NCBI GenBank assembly: GCA_020055645.1
Contig: CM034547.1
Location: 3,844,001 to 3,908,000 of the forward strand
DNA from: Tomocerus qinae
Lineage: Eukaryota; Arthropoda; Collembola; Entomobryomorpha; Tomoceridae
DNA length: 64,000 nt
Direction of reading: 5' to 3'
Shown here piece by piece: positions 36,401 through 48,590 of this stretch; position 1 is the stretch's first letter, and each line of letters starts with the position of its first letter. A program made the position numbers and the translations under genes. The notes under the pieces are model-generated. The model was given only the letters and a program-made list of their open reading frames with translations. It was not told where the DNA came from and did not search any database.

Positions 36401-39400
36401 GTATTTACTTCTAAGAGGGAATCCCCCATCAAGTGTCGTTCGTTGTCTTGAGTCTGTGTGAGAGAGAACGTTAAAAGTAAAGGAAGAAAATAGTTTTAGC
36501 CTTTGAGAAATAAAAGATCTTTTTCTTTCTAAAAGCAAAGTTCTCATGCTAGACAGTTGGCCTTTCTTTAAAATTGAAATTATACTAACAAAGTAATAGA
36601 TATAAGAATATAAATTATGCCAAATGTAGTCAATGGGATTCCAGGGTGAATTTAAGTCTCAGTAGTAATATTTTTTACTCCAGCTATCCGAGTCTCTGCT
36701 TTGCATTCGTATATCATTTTATTGTAATAAACAGCCTCTGACATGCATGAACGCGATACTATACTAAATGGATGCATAACAAAGTTTTCTTTAACAAAGC
36801 CCTAAGAAGTCTTTGTGCATCATTTTCAGACTTGCCATTGGTATAAGTGACAAAAAATAATACAACATGAGAATGTAAGCTTTGTACAAAGTGTCAACTG
36901 TCAACAAGAGTTTGTAACACTCTTGGCGCAATGCACTGGAAAATAGGCAATGCTAGTACAAAGTATTTACAAAATGGAATTCACTAACCTAGTTTTATTT
37001 TGTGGTCATGTGCTTGTGGCTGCGTACATTTATCATTATAGCTACAGTGCAAGTGCGTGCATCTTCAATCCGACTCTGTTTCACATTTCCCCAGTTTCAC
37101 TGCAATGCATTGCAATATTGTAAATATCTTCTCTACACACTTACGAATCTAGACCAGCCTTGGCTCTACTATTGTTTCTAGCTTGGATGCTTTCCTTTTG
37201 TTTTGATTTCAGCAGTAGCACTTCACAGTTCTGTTGACTTTGCAAATCGAATTTATTTTTGGAATAAAGTCAACTGCGTTTCGCACACATGGTGTCGTTG
37301 CTTAAAAGACGGTATGAGATTTAACATCGCAAAATGCTCTTCCCTCCCCTTTGGTCCAATTCCCGAATAAATACTATTCTCAAATCTCCAATTAGAGTTG
37401 AGTATTGAAGGTAGTTGAACACATAAATATTGCCGGAGCTCTTGTAACAAGAGCCGCAGGGGAACTATACGTAATACAATCGCCATATGTTATCCTTATC
37501 GCCTAAGGAAAGCCCCCACATAGTAAATGCATACATTTGTAAAAATCTGAAATTCTAAACTCGGTTATTACGACAATAATGTTTTGTTTATTCCTCAAGG
37601 TGCAGTAGCGGAAACTTATTTTAGTTCCACTTAAAGTCAGAAAGGAGATAAATAGAGATAGACAGAAACCTTGTAGTGCTATTTACCAATTTGTGCATTA
37701 TCGAGATTTCCCTCACATCTGCCACCTCTTTCTATTTTTATTACCACTCCCGTGTACTTTAAATCTTTTCTTGCTCTTAACGATGTATTTTTGTTTGCTT
37801 TTGCAGGGAACCCGTTGGATTGCACATCCGATTTGGAGTGGTTGGAAAACCCAAGTGTTAAGCTCATGCACTCGAACCAAACTTTGTGCGATCTGCCACC
37901 GCATCAGAACAAAGCCAAGCCCATTGTCAAAGTCATTCGTCTTATTAAGGTTAGAGTCTGTTTAATTAAAGTTAAACTTACAACCTCTACATATCTATGC
38001 ATTGTAAACATTAATGCTCTAGGGCCCACAATGCGCAATAATAGTGACCTAATTTCTTTTTGAGTTATACAAAAAGACGTACAATAGACTAAATTATAAA
38101 AACAATAGCCAGCTAAACTTCATGTCTGCAATTCTAGTTACCCGTGCTTTACTGAGGGAAATCTTTAGTTATGACATGCACATACGTAGTTTATATCCAA
38201 AATGTGTAACAACTCATTGTAGTAGCGTGCACAAGCATAACTAATTTGTTCCTAGCAAAACTGTTCCTTGTTTACTAATTTTGTTTGTAGTAATACTTTT
38301 TTGATGTCCTTCCTAATACTGTATGCGTAAGACAAATTGTGTAAACTGTAAATAATATTGTATTGACAGTAGTAAAAGTACATGTTCACATTACACCATG
38401 AGGCTTTTGTATGGACACATACCATACCCTTATTATACAAGCACCCACGTGATTGTAATTTCTAGGAACAATATCCACGTGCCTTTCAATTTCGAGTAAA
38501 TAGTGACAGAAAGTATTAGCAATGAATGTTATTTGACGACAGGAAAGGAAAATGCGACAAAGTGGATGAAAACGGAGCTGACTGTTATGCACGGCTAGTG
38601 CAAAACGTAATTATATTATAGTAATGACTATCGGAACATAAAATAATGGTTCTTTATTCTAAAACCTGGTAGATATTACGTTATCAAATGCTAATAATAT
38701 TGTCTTAGTATAATAATATTGGAATGGATGCGCAAATACTACGCTAAAATATTTCCTGAAGGGCATACTCTTTCATCATTTGATCAAATACAATATTGAA
38801 GATATCTGCATCTGATAGCCTGTAGACACTTTGCTACAGCAAGAGTAATAGCAGCTGTACAGATGGAAAGAAAAGCTTTCAACAGAAGAACTGAAATGAT
38901 CTATATATTACAGTAGCTACACACACAGTGCTGAAAGCCAACTCTAACAGTAACAGTTGTAAATGAATATTAAAATTGCTATGCTCTACTCGTCGGCATA
39001 TCCAACTTCCTCTGCTGTTACTGTATCGTCAGTATTATATTATCGGGCTTTCTCTTAGTGAAAGGGGATTGAATACGCTTAGCAGGGAAATCTGCGAACA
39101 TCGTTATTAGTATAACAGAAAAGCAGCTGAGAATATTTAATATTGAATTGTCTATTTCAGAAAGTGAAGGAAGAGTGCCAGGTGAACTGTACTTGTAATA
39201 TTGCCTACATCTGGGAGCAAAACCATGTCATACACTCGAAAACAGCCGTGAACTGTTCTGGTCGTGGATTGACGGAATTCCCTGACCCGGACAAACTGCC
39301 CCATCCAACAGATACACTTGATCTAAGCAACAATCAGGTATGCAATGACATTGTCTGCACTGCAATTGCATTTCAATCCATTTCCGACTCAATTCCATTG

Positions 39401-42400
39401 CATAATGTTGTATTTCCCTTGGGAGCTATCTAGGGATATGCATGTACACCAAAACACTTTAAGCTAGCGTAAATTAAATGTCCCTTTTCACACCTGATAA
39501 ATTATAAAATTATTTTCATGCTTTCACCACATTCATTTCACTTTCACCTCCTTTCATTCACAACTTTCACTGAAAGAACGCTGAAATAGAGTTTATCTCC
39601 TACAATAAATGCCATACAATTTCCTTCTTCTTTTGAAATTAAAATACCGTCGTAATCATAAGAAGGGATGGAAATAAAATGATCCCAGCTCCCAATCTTA
39701 TTTTAAACCCAAGAAATTGTCAACATATGAATTTAAGTCTTAGAAGTACATAACATGGTGGACTAAAGAGTAGTACTACATACGGACACTGTAGTAGTTT
39801 GGTTGAGTATAAACACGTATGTAATATAAATAGGGAGAGGTCTGATTGAATATTGACCGAGTAGGCAGCTGAAGATCATCTGCAAAGTAGGTATAGCTAA
39901 TGTGTTTTATGCGCCAAGTCCGTTAAGGCGGTTTTGTAACTACGTGATATGTCAACCCTGTCCTTTTATCTGTTTCTGTTTACTGTCGTCATCCTGGGGA
40001 AAGTAGCTGGTAAACATGCATGCAATCACTTGGACTTGACTTAAAATCCGAGTGCCCTCATTTCTCGTCGTTGTGGTAGTAGATGTGTCTTGGCTGCTTT
40101 CTCACAGCTTTATCTCCCAAAAAGACTTGAACACTGCTCGGGTAGGTAGGTAGCTATTCCTACAGCAGTTCCTACTTAGCCATGTCCTGTGTTTATCAAC
40201 CTTTCTTCATCCTTCCTTTTTCTATTCCGATCTTCTCCAATTGTATGGTCTTTTCCTATATATACACAACGGGCTGCACTCACTCTCTATTTTGTTTTCT
40301 ATGCCTGAAATTTCTTTCAACTTCTGCCTAGTGTTCACATAAAAAGTTCCCAAACGACTTCTAAAACTTTTACTTGTTCTACAGTCCCTTTAGGTCAATA
40401 ATGTTTTATTCTCTGACAGAAGTTATTTGAGAAACTTCAATTCTGGAATACGTCTTCCTATATGATTGTTTTAGCATAGCAGACTCGTGATGACTTCGTT
40501 TCTTTTGCATATAAAATGTAAATAAATTACACAAGGATTAATTATTTAGTCAGGTATACAAAAAATAGAATGAACTTTCAATTAAATAAGTGCATTGTTG
40601 GATGCCGCATTTAACCTTTTGATCATACTGAACGTAATGTAAGGTACATACCAATTAGCATGTCAAAGAAAAATATATCTAATCCTACAATGCATAGATA
40701 GCGGTATTTCTATCCTATCTTTGGAGTATCCTCCAAAGTCTTGAATTACTGTCATACGATTTTCACCTCTAGAGAAAATACAATTTAATCTCGACTACTC
40801 AAGAGAAAGTCGTAGCATTCGTTTGACAATTTCGTAGAGTTTCAAGAATTTGCTTTCTGTGCCCAGCCACCCAGACAGTAATTAAACAGAAATAAATCTA
40901 GTATTGCTTACTGGTGTACTCTTGATTAAAGATCTATCAACATACCCAAAATAAATGTCTGTGGCTGAGGGCTTCACTGGAATTGTAGTAGAGTTAATTA
41001 GAGTAGGAGAAAGGAGTAGTCTCTTCTAAGCTGAAAGTCTCGATTAGCTTCATTGAAAGGTTCTAAATATTTATTTCTTCATTCTGGTATAGATAACATC
41101 AATGAAAAAGTTCGTGGAAGACAGACGTTACACAGATTTGCACGTGATGAACCTATACCTGGACGAAAATAAAATATCCTCGATCAACATCCTAGAAGGT
41201 TCAGATTGGTTCTACAGTTTTCAAGTTTTCAGCATAAAACGGAATAATCTTTCAGAGGTAATTAAATAGAACCTACCGACCCAGAAAAACAAAGATTTTT
41301 GTGATACGTAATTACTATTAGAACTAATTGTGTGCATTGTCTTAATAGGTCCCTGTCTACGTCTTAGAGAATGTTCTCCGTCAAAACAAGCGACTATTGT
41401 ATATTGATTTAAGCCAGAACGACTTTAAATGTGAATGCTCCACTGTCTCCACATTCAAGGTAAGGATACACAAATACTCTCTTCCTTTTCTCCCGACTCA
41501 GCTCAGCTCAATTAAGTTTAACACTTAATCTGTCTTTACGATACCTCAAAGTGATATTGATAAACAAATGGAATGGAGGAAATTACAAAAATTAATTAAT
41601 TCCTAACAATGTGTTCCAGGTTTGGCTTCTTCGCTATGCTGAAAATGTCAAAAACGGAGATGAAGTACGATGTGCGAATACGAAAGAGCAGGTTTGTGCC
41701 CAAAATATATCTGATATATGATTAGTTTCAGAATTCCGCCTGCATTTGAGCAATATAAGATTACTAGTTGAATCCTAGCACATAAAGCGTGCTAGAAAAT
41801 GTTGAAATCAGTAAATTTCTAGCGACTGTGCATTGGCCCGAATTTCATAGACCGTTGAATGGACTCACTACTGATAGTAGGTACAAATAACCAAAATATG
41901 TTAAAAAAGGTAAAAACAAGTGAGTGTTATTCGCTTTCAAATATCACAATTCGTCCACACACGAAGTCTTAAGAGTGTTAGCTGTGTCCTAGAAAAAGGT
42001 TTTTTACCTAACTATCCGTACCCTGCTGATAGTCTGTCCTTGCTCATTAATTACAAAATATTACGGACATATGTGCAAACCTTTATACAAGAATAGTGAA
42101 AGAATTCCATGCGCATGTCTCACTTTACGTGTATGTAGAGTAAAGATAGGGTAATCATAAGTGACAACAGTGTCAAAAATACATAGTAGGGTCGTAATCT
42201 TTACTCTACATAAAGATAAAGTGGGGCATGCGCATGGGATTCTTTCACTATTCCTGAATAAATGTTTGTATCTATGTCCGTAATATTTTGTAATTAATGA
42301 GTAAGGGTAATATTTTGTAATTAATGAGCAAGGACTAGGCTATCAGTACTGAGTCCAATCAACGGTCTATGAAATTCGGGCCAATGCGCAGTCGGTAGAA

Positions 42401-43841
42401 ATTTACTGATTTCAACATTTTCTAGCACACTTTATGTGTGCTAGGATTCAACTAGTGTAACTTATATTGATGCTCGCTACAAATTTTTCATAATATTTGT
42501 GATTGTTGTTTTTAATGACAAAATGGAGTTTTGCTTTTGTCTTCGTATGTAGCAGTGTAAATACATAGGATACAACATTCCGCTTCCGAGCATCAAAAGC
42601 GATTGAGTAATTATCGAAATAAAAATACTTCACTGTAAGATATGTCATGCGCGGACAAATTGAATGTGATTTAATTACTACAGTTGTAGTAGTATAAAAG
42701 CTTTTAGCAGGAGCAAATTGTAGTTAGTTCATTTATTACAAATATGGCGTATTCCATTTGGGATTTGACTACTTCATTATGCATTCAATGCACGGAGGGC
42801 TAATTTTCATTTTCCACACAAGTGAGATCATGTATAAAATTAAATTCTAAATATTCAGAATGGTTAATCATGGTCATGGTTAACTTTCCGATAGAGCTAA
42901 ATATATATAATGCTAATTTTCTTATAGATGTGGTTTATGCTCTGACAAAAACCTCACTAATTGTTTAAATTGGGCTAATTGTCAGACTCTGTAGTCATTG
43001 GGCTGGCACCTGGAGGCAATGGAAAAATACAGAATTTGTAATTGATGAAAATTACTTTACTCTCAATAATTTATTCATGTCGTAATCAGGAAATTAGCCA
43101 TCCTATGCTCACTGACGCCACTTTTCTTACGTAGTAGGTACTTTAAAAGACAGCTCCTTCCCAGTCTCAAAGCGTCACAGCTATAAACCGAGCACCGGGC
43201 TCTTGAGGATAATAAATGTACATCCATAATAAGGCATTATATTATAAACTGTTTTAAGTTCGACACGGTAGCAAATTAATTAACTATATTTCTGTTTGTA
43301 ACAGTTTGCTTTACAGTGTACTGTACACTGTACTGTATAATGTAATAATATAATGGTTATAGGAATAGATTAAGAACAGACTTAATCAGAGAATTTGAAT
43401 AATGATAACCCACCTTATTTGTTCCTACATTTATTTTTACATGGAAAAATACATGTAAGTACATCGATCTATTAATAAAATATTACAATCAACAAAATCT
43501 CGATTTTGAAACATGAATCAAAAGTTAGAAAGACGTCGAATGAATTAGCATTCTTATGTATAGTAGTATAATGTAGTAATTGTTTTCGTATATATTCTAT
43601 TTCGTATATCGTATATTGTGTGGAAGTTGTTCTATAATACATATTATTTTGTTGACAGATCAAATATATTAAACGTGAAGATTGGTGCAAAATGGATGAA
43701 GGAACTCGACTTATTGAAATTCTGGATCTTATCAGTATAACTCTTGCCATTGCCATTGTTGGTGTCATTATTAAAGTTTATTACGACTACTGGAATTTCA
43801 AGAAAAATGGAAAACTACCTTGGCTCGTTAGAAAAATGTGA
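21492..43841 (+). CDS. LRR type I membrane protein, halfway/singed-wings-2-like (seven exons)
   Basis: The exons are 21492-22413, 37807-37949, 39161-39337, 41093-41257, 41349-41459, 41620-41691 and 43659-43841. The phases match throughout (phase 1 at the first join, phase 0 after), giving 590 residues. Residues 29-46 form a signal-like hydrophobic run after a basic N-terminus. Exon 1 has a Cys cap (FCSADVS, VVCNG) and LRRs such as LLNLSWNELT and LEQLDLSNNFIST. Exon 2 is an LRRCT-type cap (GNPLDCTSDLEWL). Exon 3 opens a second Cys-capped block (VNCTCNIAYIW, AVNCSGRGLTEFPD), followed by LRRs and a second cap (NDFKCECSTV, WLLRYAEN). The last exon has a membrane helix near residues 554-571 and a short basic tail (FKKNGKLPWLVRKM). 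Two capped LRR blocks, the length and the tail fit the insect halfway/singed wings 2 group, but the name is an inference. Intron 1 (15.4 kb) carries the DIRS-like element. Confidence 0.85.
27696..27861 (+). repeat. Left inverted terminal repeat of the DIRS-like element
   Basis: Begins GGAATCCGAAGTATATTACT and ends CAGTATTCTC. It is the reverse complement of 30316-30481. It contains a TATA-like and AATAAA-bearing AT stretch near 27760 that could act in transcription, which is not proven. Confidence 0.9.
27997..29947 (+). CDS. Gag-like/tyrosine recombinase fusion of the DIRS-like element (three exons)
   Basis: The exons are 27997-28332, 28448-28742 and 28830-29947. Joins are in frame (CAG|GTGACA to TTGTAG|AAA, phase 0; ATG|GTATTA to TTACAG|CA, phase 1), giving about 582 residues. 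An in-frame stop precedes the ATG. The N-terminal part is acidic and Ser-rich. The middle (RLDENLSHLLRQRK, YLLDSIGPLASLHA, SFFGNANSQAIYYRQR) resembles the gag-like ORF of DIRS elements. The C-terminal part is a tyrosine recombinase: a core-binding domain (STRKSYNSAWKAFQLWL, TVQDVADYLSHLH), the first Arg in NADRSSDIHAL, HSTRSAS as the HxxR box, then HANWRKTSTFNRFYYR with the nucleophilic Tyr. The catalytic set looks intact. The stop codon lies inside the internal complementary region. The enzyme would join the circular intermediate to the chromosome. Confidence 0.8.
29939..30053 (+). repeat. Internal complementary region of the DIRS-like element
   Basis: The first part (through CCTGACAGACAATT) is the reverse complement of the element's left end. 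The second part (from AATTCAGGATTT to TATTACTCAA) is the reverse complement of its right end, including the extension with the GGGCTCGAAGAGCCC hairpin. The join carries AATT once (29975-29978). This region can act as a splint that brings the two termini together. Confidence 0.88.
30316..30481 (+). repeat. Right inverted terminal repeat of the DIRS-like element
   Basis: Exact complement of the left repeat over 166 bp as read by eye, followed by a 56-bp outer extension absent from the left side, ending CCTGAATT. Confidence 0.9.
33475..33570. repeat. 96-bp near-perfect hairpin in LRR intron 1
   Basis: Arms of about 42 bp start ATTAATGTTTTTAATAATGT on the left and complement to ATTAATGTTTTCAATAATGT on the right, with a handful of mismatches and a loop of about 10 bases around CTAAATTTA. 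It could be a microRNA-like precursor on either strand or a very small MITE. No target duplication was found. Confidence 0.6.
35200..35586. mobile_element. Inverted-repeat element, possible TTAA-type MITE
   Basis: The ends TATACAATAAGGGTACTCA and TGAGTACCCTTAATGTATA are reverse complements with one mismatch over 19 bp. The inner sequence contains repeated AAAGTGCGA motifs near both ends and is more GC-rich than its surroundings. The TAAGGG start resembles the two TTAA-flanked families in this window; one side has TTAA and the other ATAA. There is no coding capacity. Confidence 0.5.
41763..42456. repeat. 694-bp foldback element in the last LRR intron
   Basis: The ends are ACTAGTTGAATCCTAGCACA and its complement. 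The arms pair over most of their length: CCCGAATTTCATAGACCGTTGA (41839 onward) pairs with its complement near 42362-42383, and CCATGCGCATG pairs near 42230. The centre lies around 42150-42190. No coding sequence and no clear target duplication were found. Confidence 0.75.
42280..42333. repeat. Tandem duplication of 27 bp
   Basis: Two adjacent units of the form GTAATATTTTGTAATTAATG plus AG(T/C)AAGG lie in the right arm of the foldback element. The left arm has one counterpart, so the duplication arose after insertion. Confidence 0.7.
43312..43332. repeat. 21-bp palindrome
   Basis: TACAGTGTAC-T-GTACACTGTA is symmetrical around a single central base, in the last LRR intron. It is short and may be chance. 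Confidence 0.5.
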
Positions 43842-45004
43842 TATGTATCTTTTAGTGCCCCCCAATTTACTATTGTACCTAATCTACGGGTTAATCTTCT
43901 ACCAAATGCAACAACAGAATCATCTTCGATAGACTGCTACCAATTAAAAATGCAAATGTGCAATACAAAAACGTCTCTCATCTCGTCTTTTAAGTTACTC
44001 TCAAGTTATTGCCCACGGAGAAAGAAGAAACTGAAACCACAAGTGGAGCAATTGCAATGTTTCGAAGTACAAATCCCAGTTACAGACCTACCTTAGTCAT
44101 CTAGTCATTTAATTTTAACTTTAAGGTAAACCACACTTAAATAATATAAAATAATTGCTATAACATGGCAAGACTTTTATTGCGCTTATAATTTGCAGTT
44201 TCACAATAATTTCGAGGTGGGAGTTGACAAGAGTAATATCTTATGGGTAGACATGGTATTTAGGAAGTATGTAAACTGTAAGGCAAGTTTCTTAAAAAAT
44301 GGATGGAAATGTTTGTGAAAAGGCGACGATTCGCAATCTCGAAATATTATTTAGTACGTTCCGGTATATATACACAAATAACAGAAACAGTTCTCCATAT
44401 ACTTCTCCTGCCTAAATAAATATATTTAAATCGTTATTAACTATATCCTTATCATACACAACAAACTTTCTGTACAAATGGACTTTCGTTACTGTACTAC
44501 TACTATACATATTAATACTCTACTAATGATAATATTATTATATCCTAGCCAATTTTCATCCCCTATTTACAGCGTTACAGTTTACTGCTTTAAATTAGGA
44601 AAATGGTGAGTAGTATCGTTACAACAGAAAGGTAGAGAATGTAAAGACATAGTAGACTTTTGGTCACATATTTTTAGGTCTCTACTATACTTCATGAATT
44701 TTTATAACTAATTTTTAAATTACGAAATATAAATATCATCAAAGAATTATAAAATTTGAGAGCTGCAACTGCAAATCCATTAGCTTTACAGCAAATGGTG
44801 AATACGTACATGGATTGCATTTAATGCGAAACAGAATATGTCTCTGCGATTCTAACAATAATCTCACCTCTTCAGTAATTTAAAAATAAAATGCTAGCAC
44901 TTTCCGCTTCATTTCATAATATTGTAATGTCAAGATTTAAGGGGTCGAAACGGTCAGAAACTTTTGCTTAACGATTTGTAGTTTATACTTAATTGTATGC
45001 ATTT
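43842..45004. other. Tail-to-tail spacer, 3' UTRs
   Basis: This lies between the stop codons of the LRR gene (+) and the lipase gene (-). It presumably holds both 3' untranslated regions. No further coding sequence is supported. Confidence 0.5.
44415..44420 (+). terminator. Candidate polyadenylation signal of the LRR gene
   Basis: AATAAA lies 574 bp after the LRR stop codon, within the 1.16-kb spacer separating it from the convergent lipase gene. Confidence 0.4.
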
Positions 45005-48000
45005 TTATATCACAGAGTAAAACGGAGCACTGGCAGTAGCATTGGCGACATCCTTGAGAGCTCTGTAAACATTATCTGGATAGTGATCAACCATCATTTT
45101 CGGTGTAACACGAATCTCTCCAAATTCTGTGCGTTCAGCCCATCTGTATTCGTACCGTGGACCATCCACCAAATCCGGTCTGAAACAATTACATAATTCA
45201 GCTATTTTATACTATTAAAATAATCGTTACTTATCGTGCAGTCAGTTTTTCTATTTCTAATACCAGGCAGATCTATTTCGGTAATGTATACAGTAATAGA
45301 TATGTATATGAATACAGTCTTGTTTAATAATAAGTATAAAATTATATTAAAGTATTTAGTGCAATTGTTAACATATTGTGAATATTTATTTGAATATGAT
45401 AATAATATAAAACCTTGAATAATCTGAACTCTTGCAATTTTCATTTACATGTCTAAACAGTAAACTTGTATGTATCTTTGTTTTTATGATGTAAATACCT
45501 ATTAATGTTAACTAAGGTTTTAAGAGATATTTTGGATTTAGAATAATGTACTTTAATAGCTATAGTAATTGTCCATAACTTATAATACCACGTAGTCAGT
45601 CAGTGTCCAGTGTGTAATAGAAACAATGTAATTGAAGTAATAAGTAAATATTAATTAGAGCATATGATATGAATATAGTAAATACATACCGTGACTGAAA
45701 AATTGGTCTCTCTGTAACGTGCATTATCTTTCCAGGAGGGTACATAGGGCAGCTGGTTACAGACTCTCGCTGCAACCGATGACTTACTTCTGCTAAAGAA
45801 ACCTGAAAACATGTCGGAGAGTGTTTAGTTAATTATGTCAATGTGTAGGAATATGGAAGGCAATTAAATATAAAAATGTGTTATTGTGTATTTTGTTAGA
45901 AAACAGGTTGAGGTGGAGGAACAAGTGTTTGATAATGAAAATGTTGTATTAAAATTGTATTTTACTATGTAAATAAATGTTATTCTTTACTTGAGAATTT
46001 TATTGCTTACATAAGTATGGTAATTGACTTGTTCACTCTCGCATTGAAGAAGATTTGTGTCACTCCTTTGCTCGTCTCGATCTCGACCAGCTTCATTAAA
46101 GGAATCTTGATGATAATTTAGGTTAGGTATGCCACCCATTAAGAAATAGCAGCATCCTCCGACCAATATGCGGTACTAAATAATACAAAAAAACCTTTCA
46201 ATTCAGTATACTTTATATATTTCGATTCAAAATCTCCATTAGATTGTGTAGGAATAAATCGATTAATTAGGTTAGGTACCTTAGGAGCACGGGAATCTTT
46301 TATTGTTTTTACTAATTTAGTTTTAAACTTTTCAAAAGCAGGAACACTCAGTCGAGCTACTATGTCATCTCCAATAACAATGGAGGTAGTAAAACTCTCA
46401 CAAAATTCTGCTGCCTCTGCAGTCACCAATCCCCCTAAATAGAACAAAGTGAATAGACTGTCAATGTCGATGTCTTCAAAATTATAAAATAAAAGTATCT
46501 AAACCTGGAGGTGAGTAAGCGTAACAACGAAGTGTAGGATATCGAGAACGAAGCATAAGAGCAAGCACAGTCGCTGTTCCACCTCCTAAGCTGTGACCTT
46601 TATAAAGTAACCAAAAATAAATATAATTTTTTTTAATGTTCTCCATTAGAAAGTGACAGCAAACTTTTTCGACATACCTGTAACCACAACTGTGTAACTG
46701 GGATGAGCAGCAACTGCTCTATGCAAAATGTCCAGACTCTCCAATTTTTCATATACGTTTTTGGCAGACAATATCATTCCATAGTGAGCCTACAATGAAA
46801 ACAAAGTTTAGCAGACCTTCATTATCAATATGAAAATACCTAAAGTATCTAAGTAGATAATAATAAATATAAGTCTATAAAGATTACTTTACAACCAGGA
46901 GGCAAACCAGGGGAATCCAGAGGCTTAGCTTCTGCAGTCAAATCAGTAAGAGCATCCCTTAGCGACATTGTACCACGAATTGCAATCACAACAGCTTTGA
47001 TAGCATGATCAATGGCAATATAAAATGGTGTTTGAAAAACTTGGTTGTGGAAAGAGGCATAGAGTAAGTCTTGATCCTTAACTTTTGTAGTATCCTTTAG
47101 AGCGGAAGTGTGGCAAAAGCAGCAATTGTCTCCTTCTACAGAGCAAGGATGTGATCTGCAAAAATTGTAGACTCGTCAATTCTAATACTAACAATGCATT
47201 ATAACAAATAAAATGTATACGTGTATAAGTGATTTAAACTTACAGACAGCAACCACAACATAACAGATTCTCCCATAAGCGACACAATCCTGTTTTGGGA
47301 TGAGCAACCAAATACCAAGGCCAACCGTAGGAACCCAATGCATATTTCATGAAATGGCTTATTGTTTGTGGAGAATTCCAATCGTCATTTTCCATACTGG
47401 AAGACATGCCACAAAAGTCTTCTCTGGTAATTGGATTTTCATTAGAGTAATTTTGTAGCGCGTTTGCCTCTGCTTGGTTTTTCCAATGGAGAATTATAAG
47501 TCCTGCTGCCAAGTCTGAAGGAACGAGATCCAGGTCTTCAAAGAGGAATCCCATTATTTCTGGCAAAAAAATAGCAAAGCATAATTTTTTTCCTTTCGAT
47601 CTATTTAGGAATCTGTTTTATTTTCTTACTGCCAACTTCTTTAAATGCATCACGGCTCATATCATCAGTTCCCGTGCAAGAACACATCAAAACTTTGCAT
47701 CTTCGTTCCCATAAACGAGTGTGTCTATTGTTGCCGTGCAGAATGCCATTTTCAAATCTTTCATATTCGTCGTCGAATGTTTTGTGACTGGATCCCAAGG
47801 GATCAAAAACTAGGCCAATGGCTACCACCATGAAGAAGATGAGAACCCAATTGAAGACGATTAAACCTGCAAAAGTTTTGATTTCAAATTGCCAATCAAT
47901 GGTAATCAAAAAAATATTCGAAAAAGAATAACCAATGATTTATCTAAAACCTTTGATTAACAACACAGATTCGGGTGCTTCGATACAGTGTAGAGACTTG

Positions 48001-48590
48001 GCAAAGACCCACACAGTTCCCAGCACATTCCAACCAATTTCAGGAATTTCTAGGAGCAATCTGTGAAAATTAGAATCAATCAAATCTCTTGTTTACAAAG
48101 CAAAAACAGTGAAATTATCTTTTAGTTTCAAAGAGTGACAAATACAATTTTGTATTTGTGCGAATACAATATAGGAAAGGTTACCGAAAGTATAAACATG
48201 GTGCTACATATTTTCTCGCTTCCAAATCCATCATGTGGCCATCCATACTGTTTTGAACCAAAGCAATATCCGAAAATATTAGGCTCAGCTGAACGGCAAA
48301 GTTTCCGTACAAATATACTTTCATGTAGTGTCCCCCTTCGCATGTTAGGTTAGCTTCATGTTTCCAATAAATTACACAAGCAGCTATTAACCTGGAAAGT
48401 TAGTTTAGTCTCATTATTATTTTAATTTGAAAACTCCCAGCTAATTGAATTTAGTTTAGCTATTTTTATTTTCATATAGTCATTTTTTGGCTCACCCTCC
48501 GACACGAATCAAGACGTCAATAAATCCTGGGAAAACGAAATCATCGCTAGCGATTTGCCAACGTCTGCCAAAAGCTACAAGGGCCGGCAT
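45005..48590 (-). CDS. DAGLB: sn1-specific diacylglycerol lipase, beta type (twelve exons)
   Basis: Minus-strand exons, 5' to 3': 48496-48590, 48185-48391, 47951-48060, 47630-47866, 47244-47559, 46888-47155, 46678-46789, 46505-46597, 46280-46434, 46011-46175, 45690-45802, 45005-45179. All phases match and give 681 residues, close to mammalian DAGL-beta and far shorter than DAGL-alpha. The start [20 protein letters not shown] is the family's conserved N-terminus. Four membrane helices follow (about residues 25-220), then [11 protein letters not shown], the [14 protein letters not shown] segment, the nucleophile elbow GHSLGGG (Ser451), a probable catalytic Asp in [10 protein letters not shown] (Asp503) and His in VDHYPD (His656). 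A Cys-rich patch (LLCCGCCL) precedes the catalytic domain. The enzyme cleaves diacylglycerol to 2-acylglycerol at membranes, supplying 2-AG-type lipid signals. The long regulatory tail of DAGL-alpha is absent. It is convergent with the LRR gene. Confidence 0.93.

Larger units (their letters stand above)
22414..37806 (+). other. 15.4-kb first intron of the LRR gene
   Basis: It is bounded by CTG|GTAAGT and TTTTGCAG|GG. It contains the DIRS-like element (27684-30537), a long hairpin (33475-33570) and an inverted-repeat element (35200-35586). The remainder is AT-rich with no supported exon on either strand. Confidence 0.8.
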
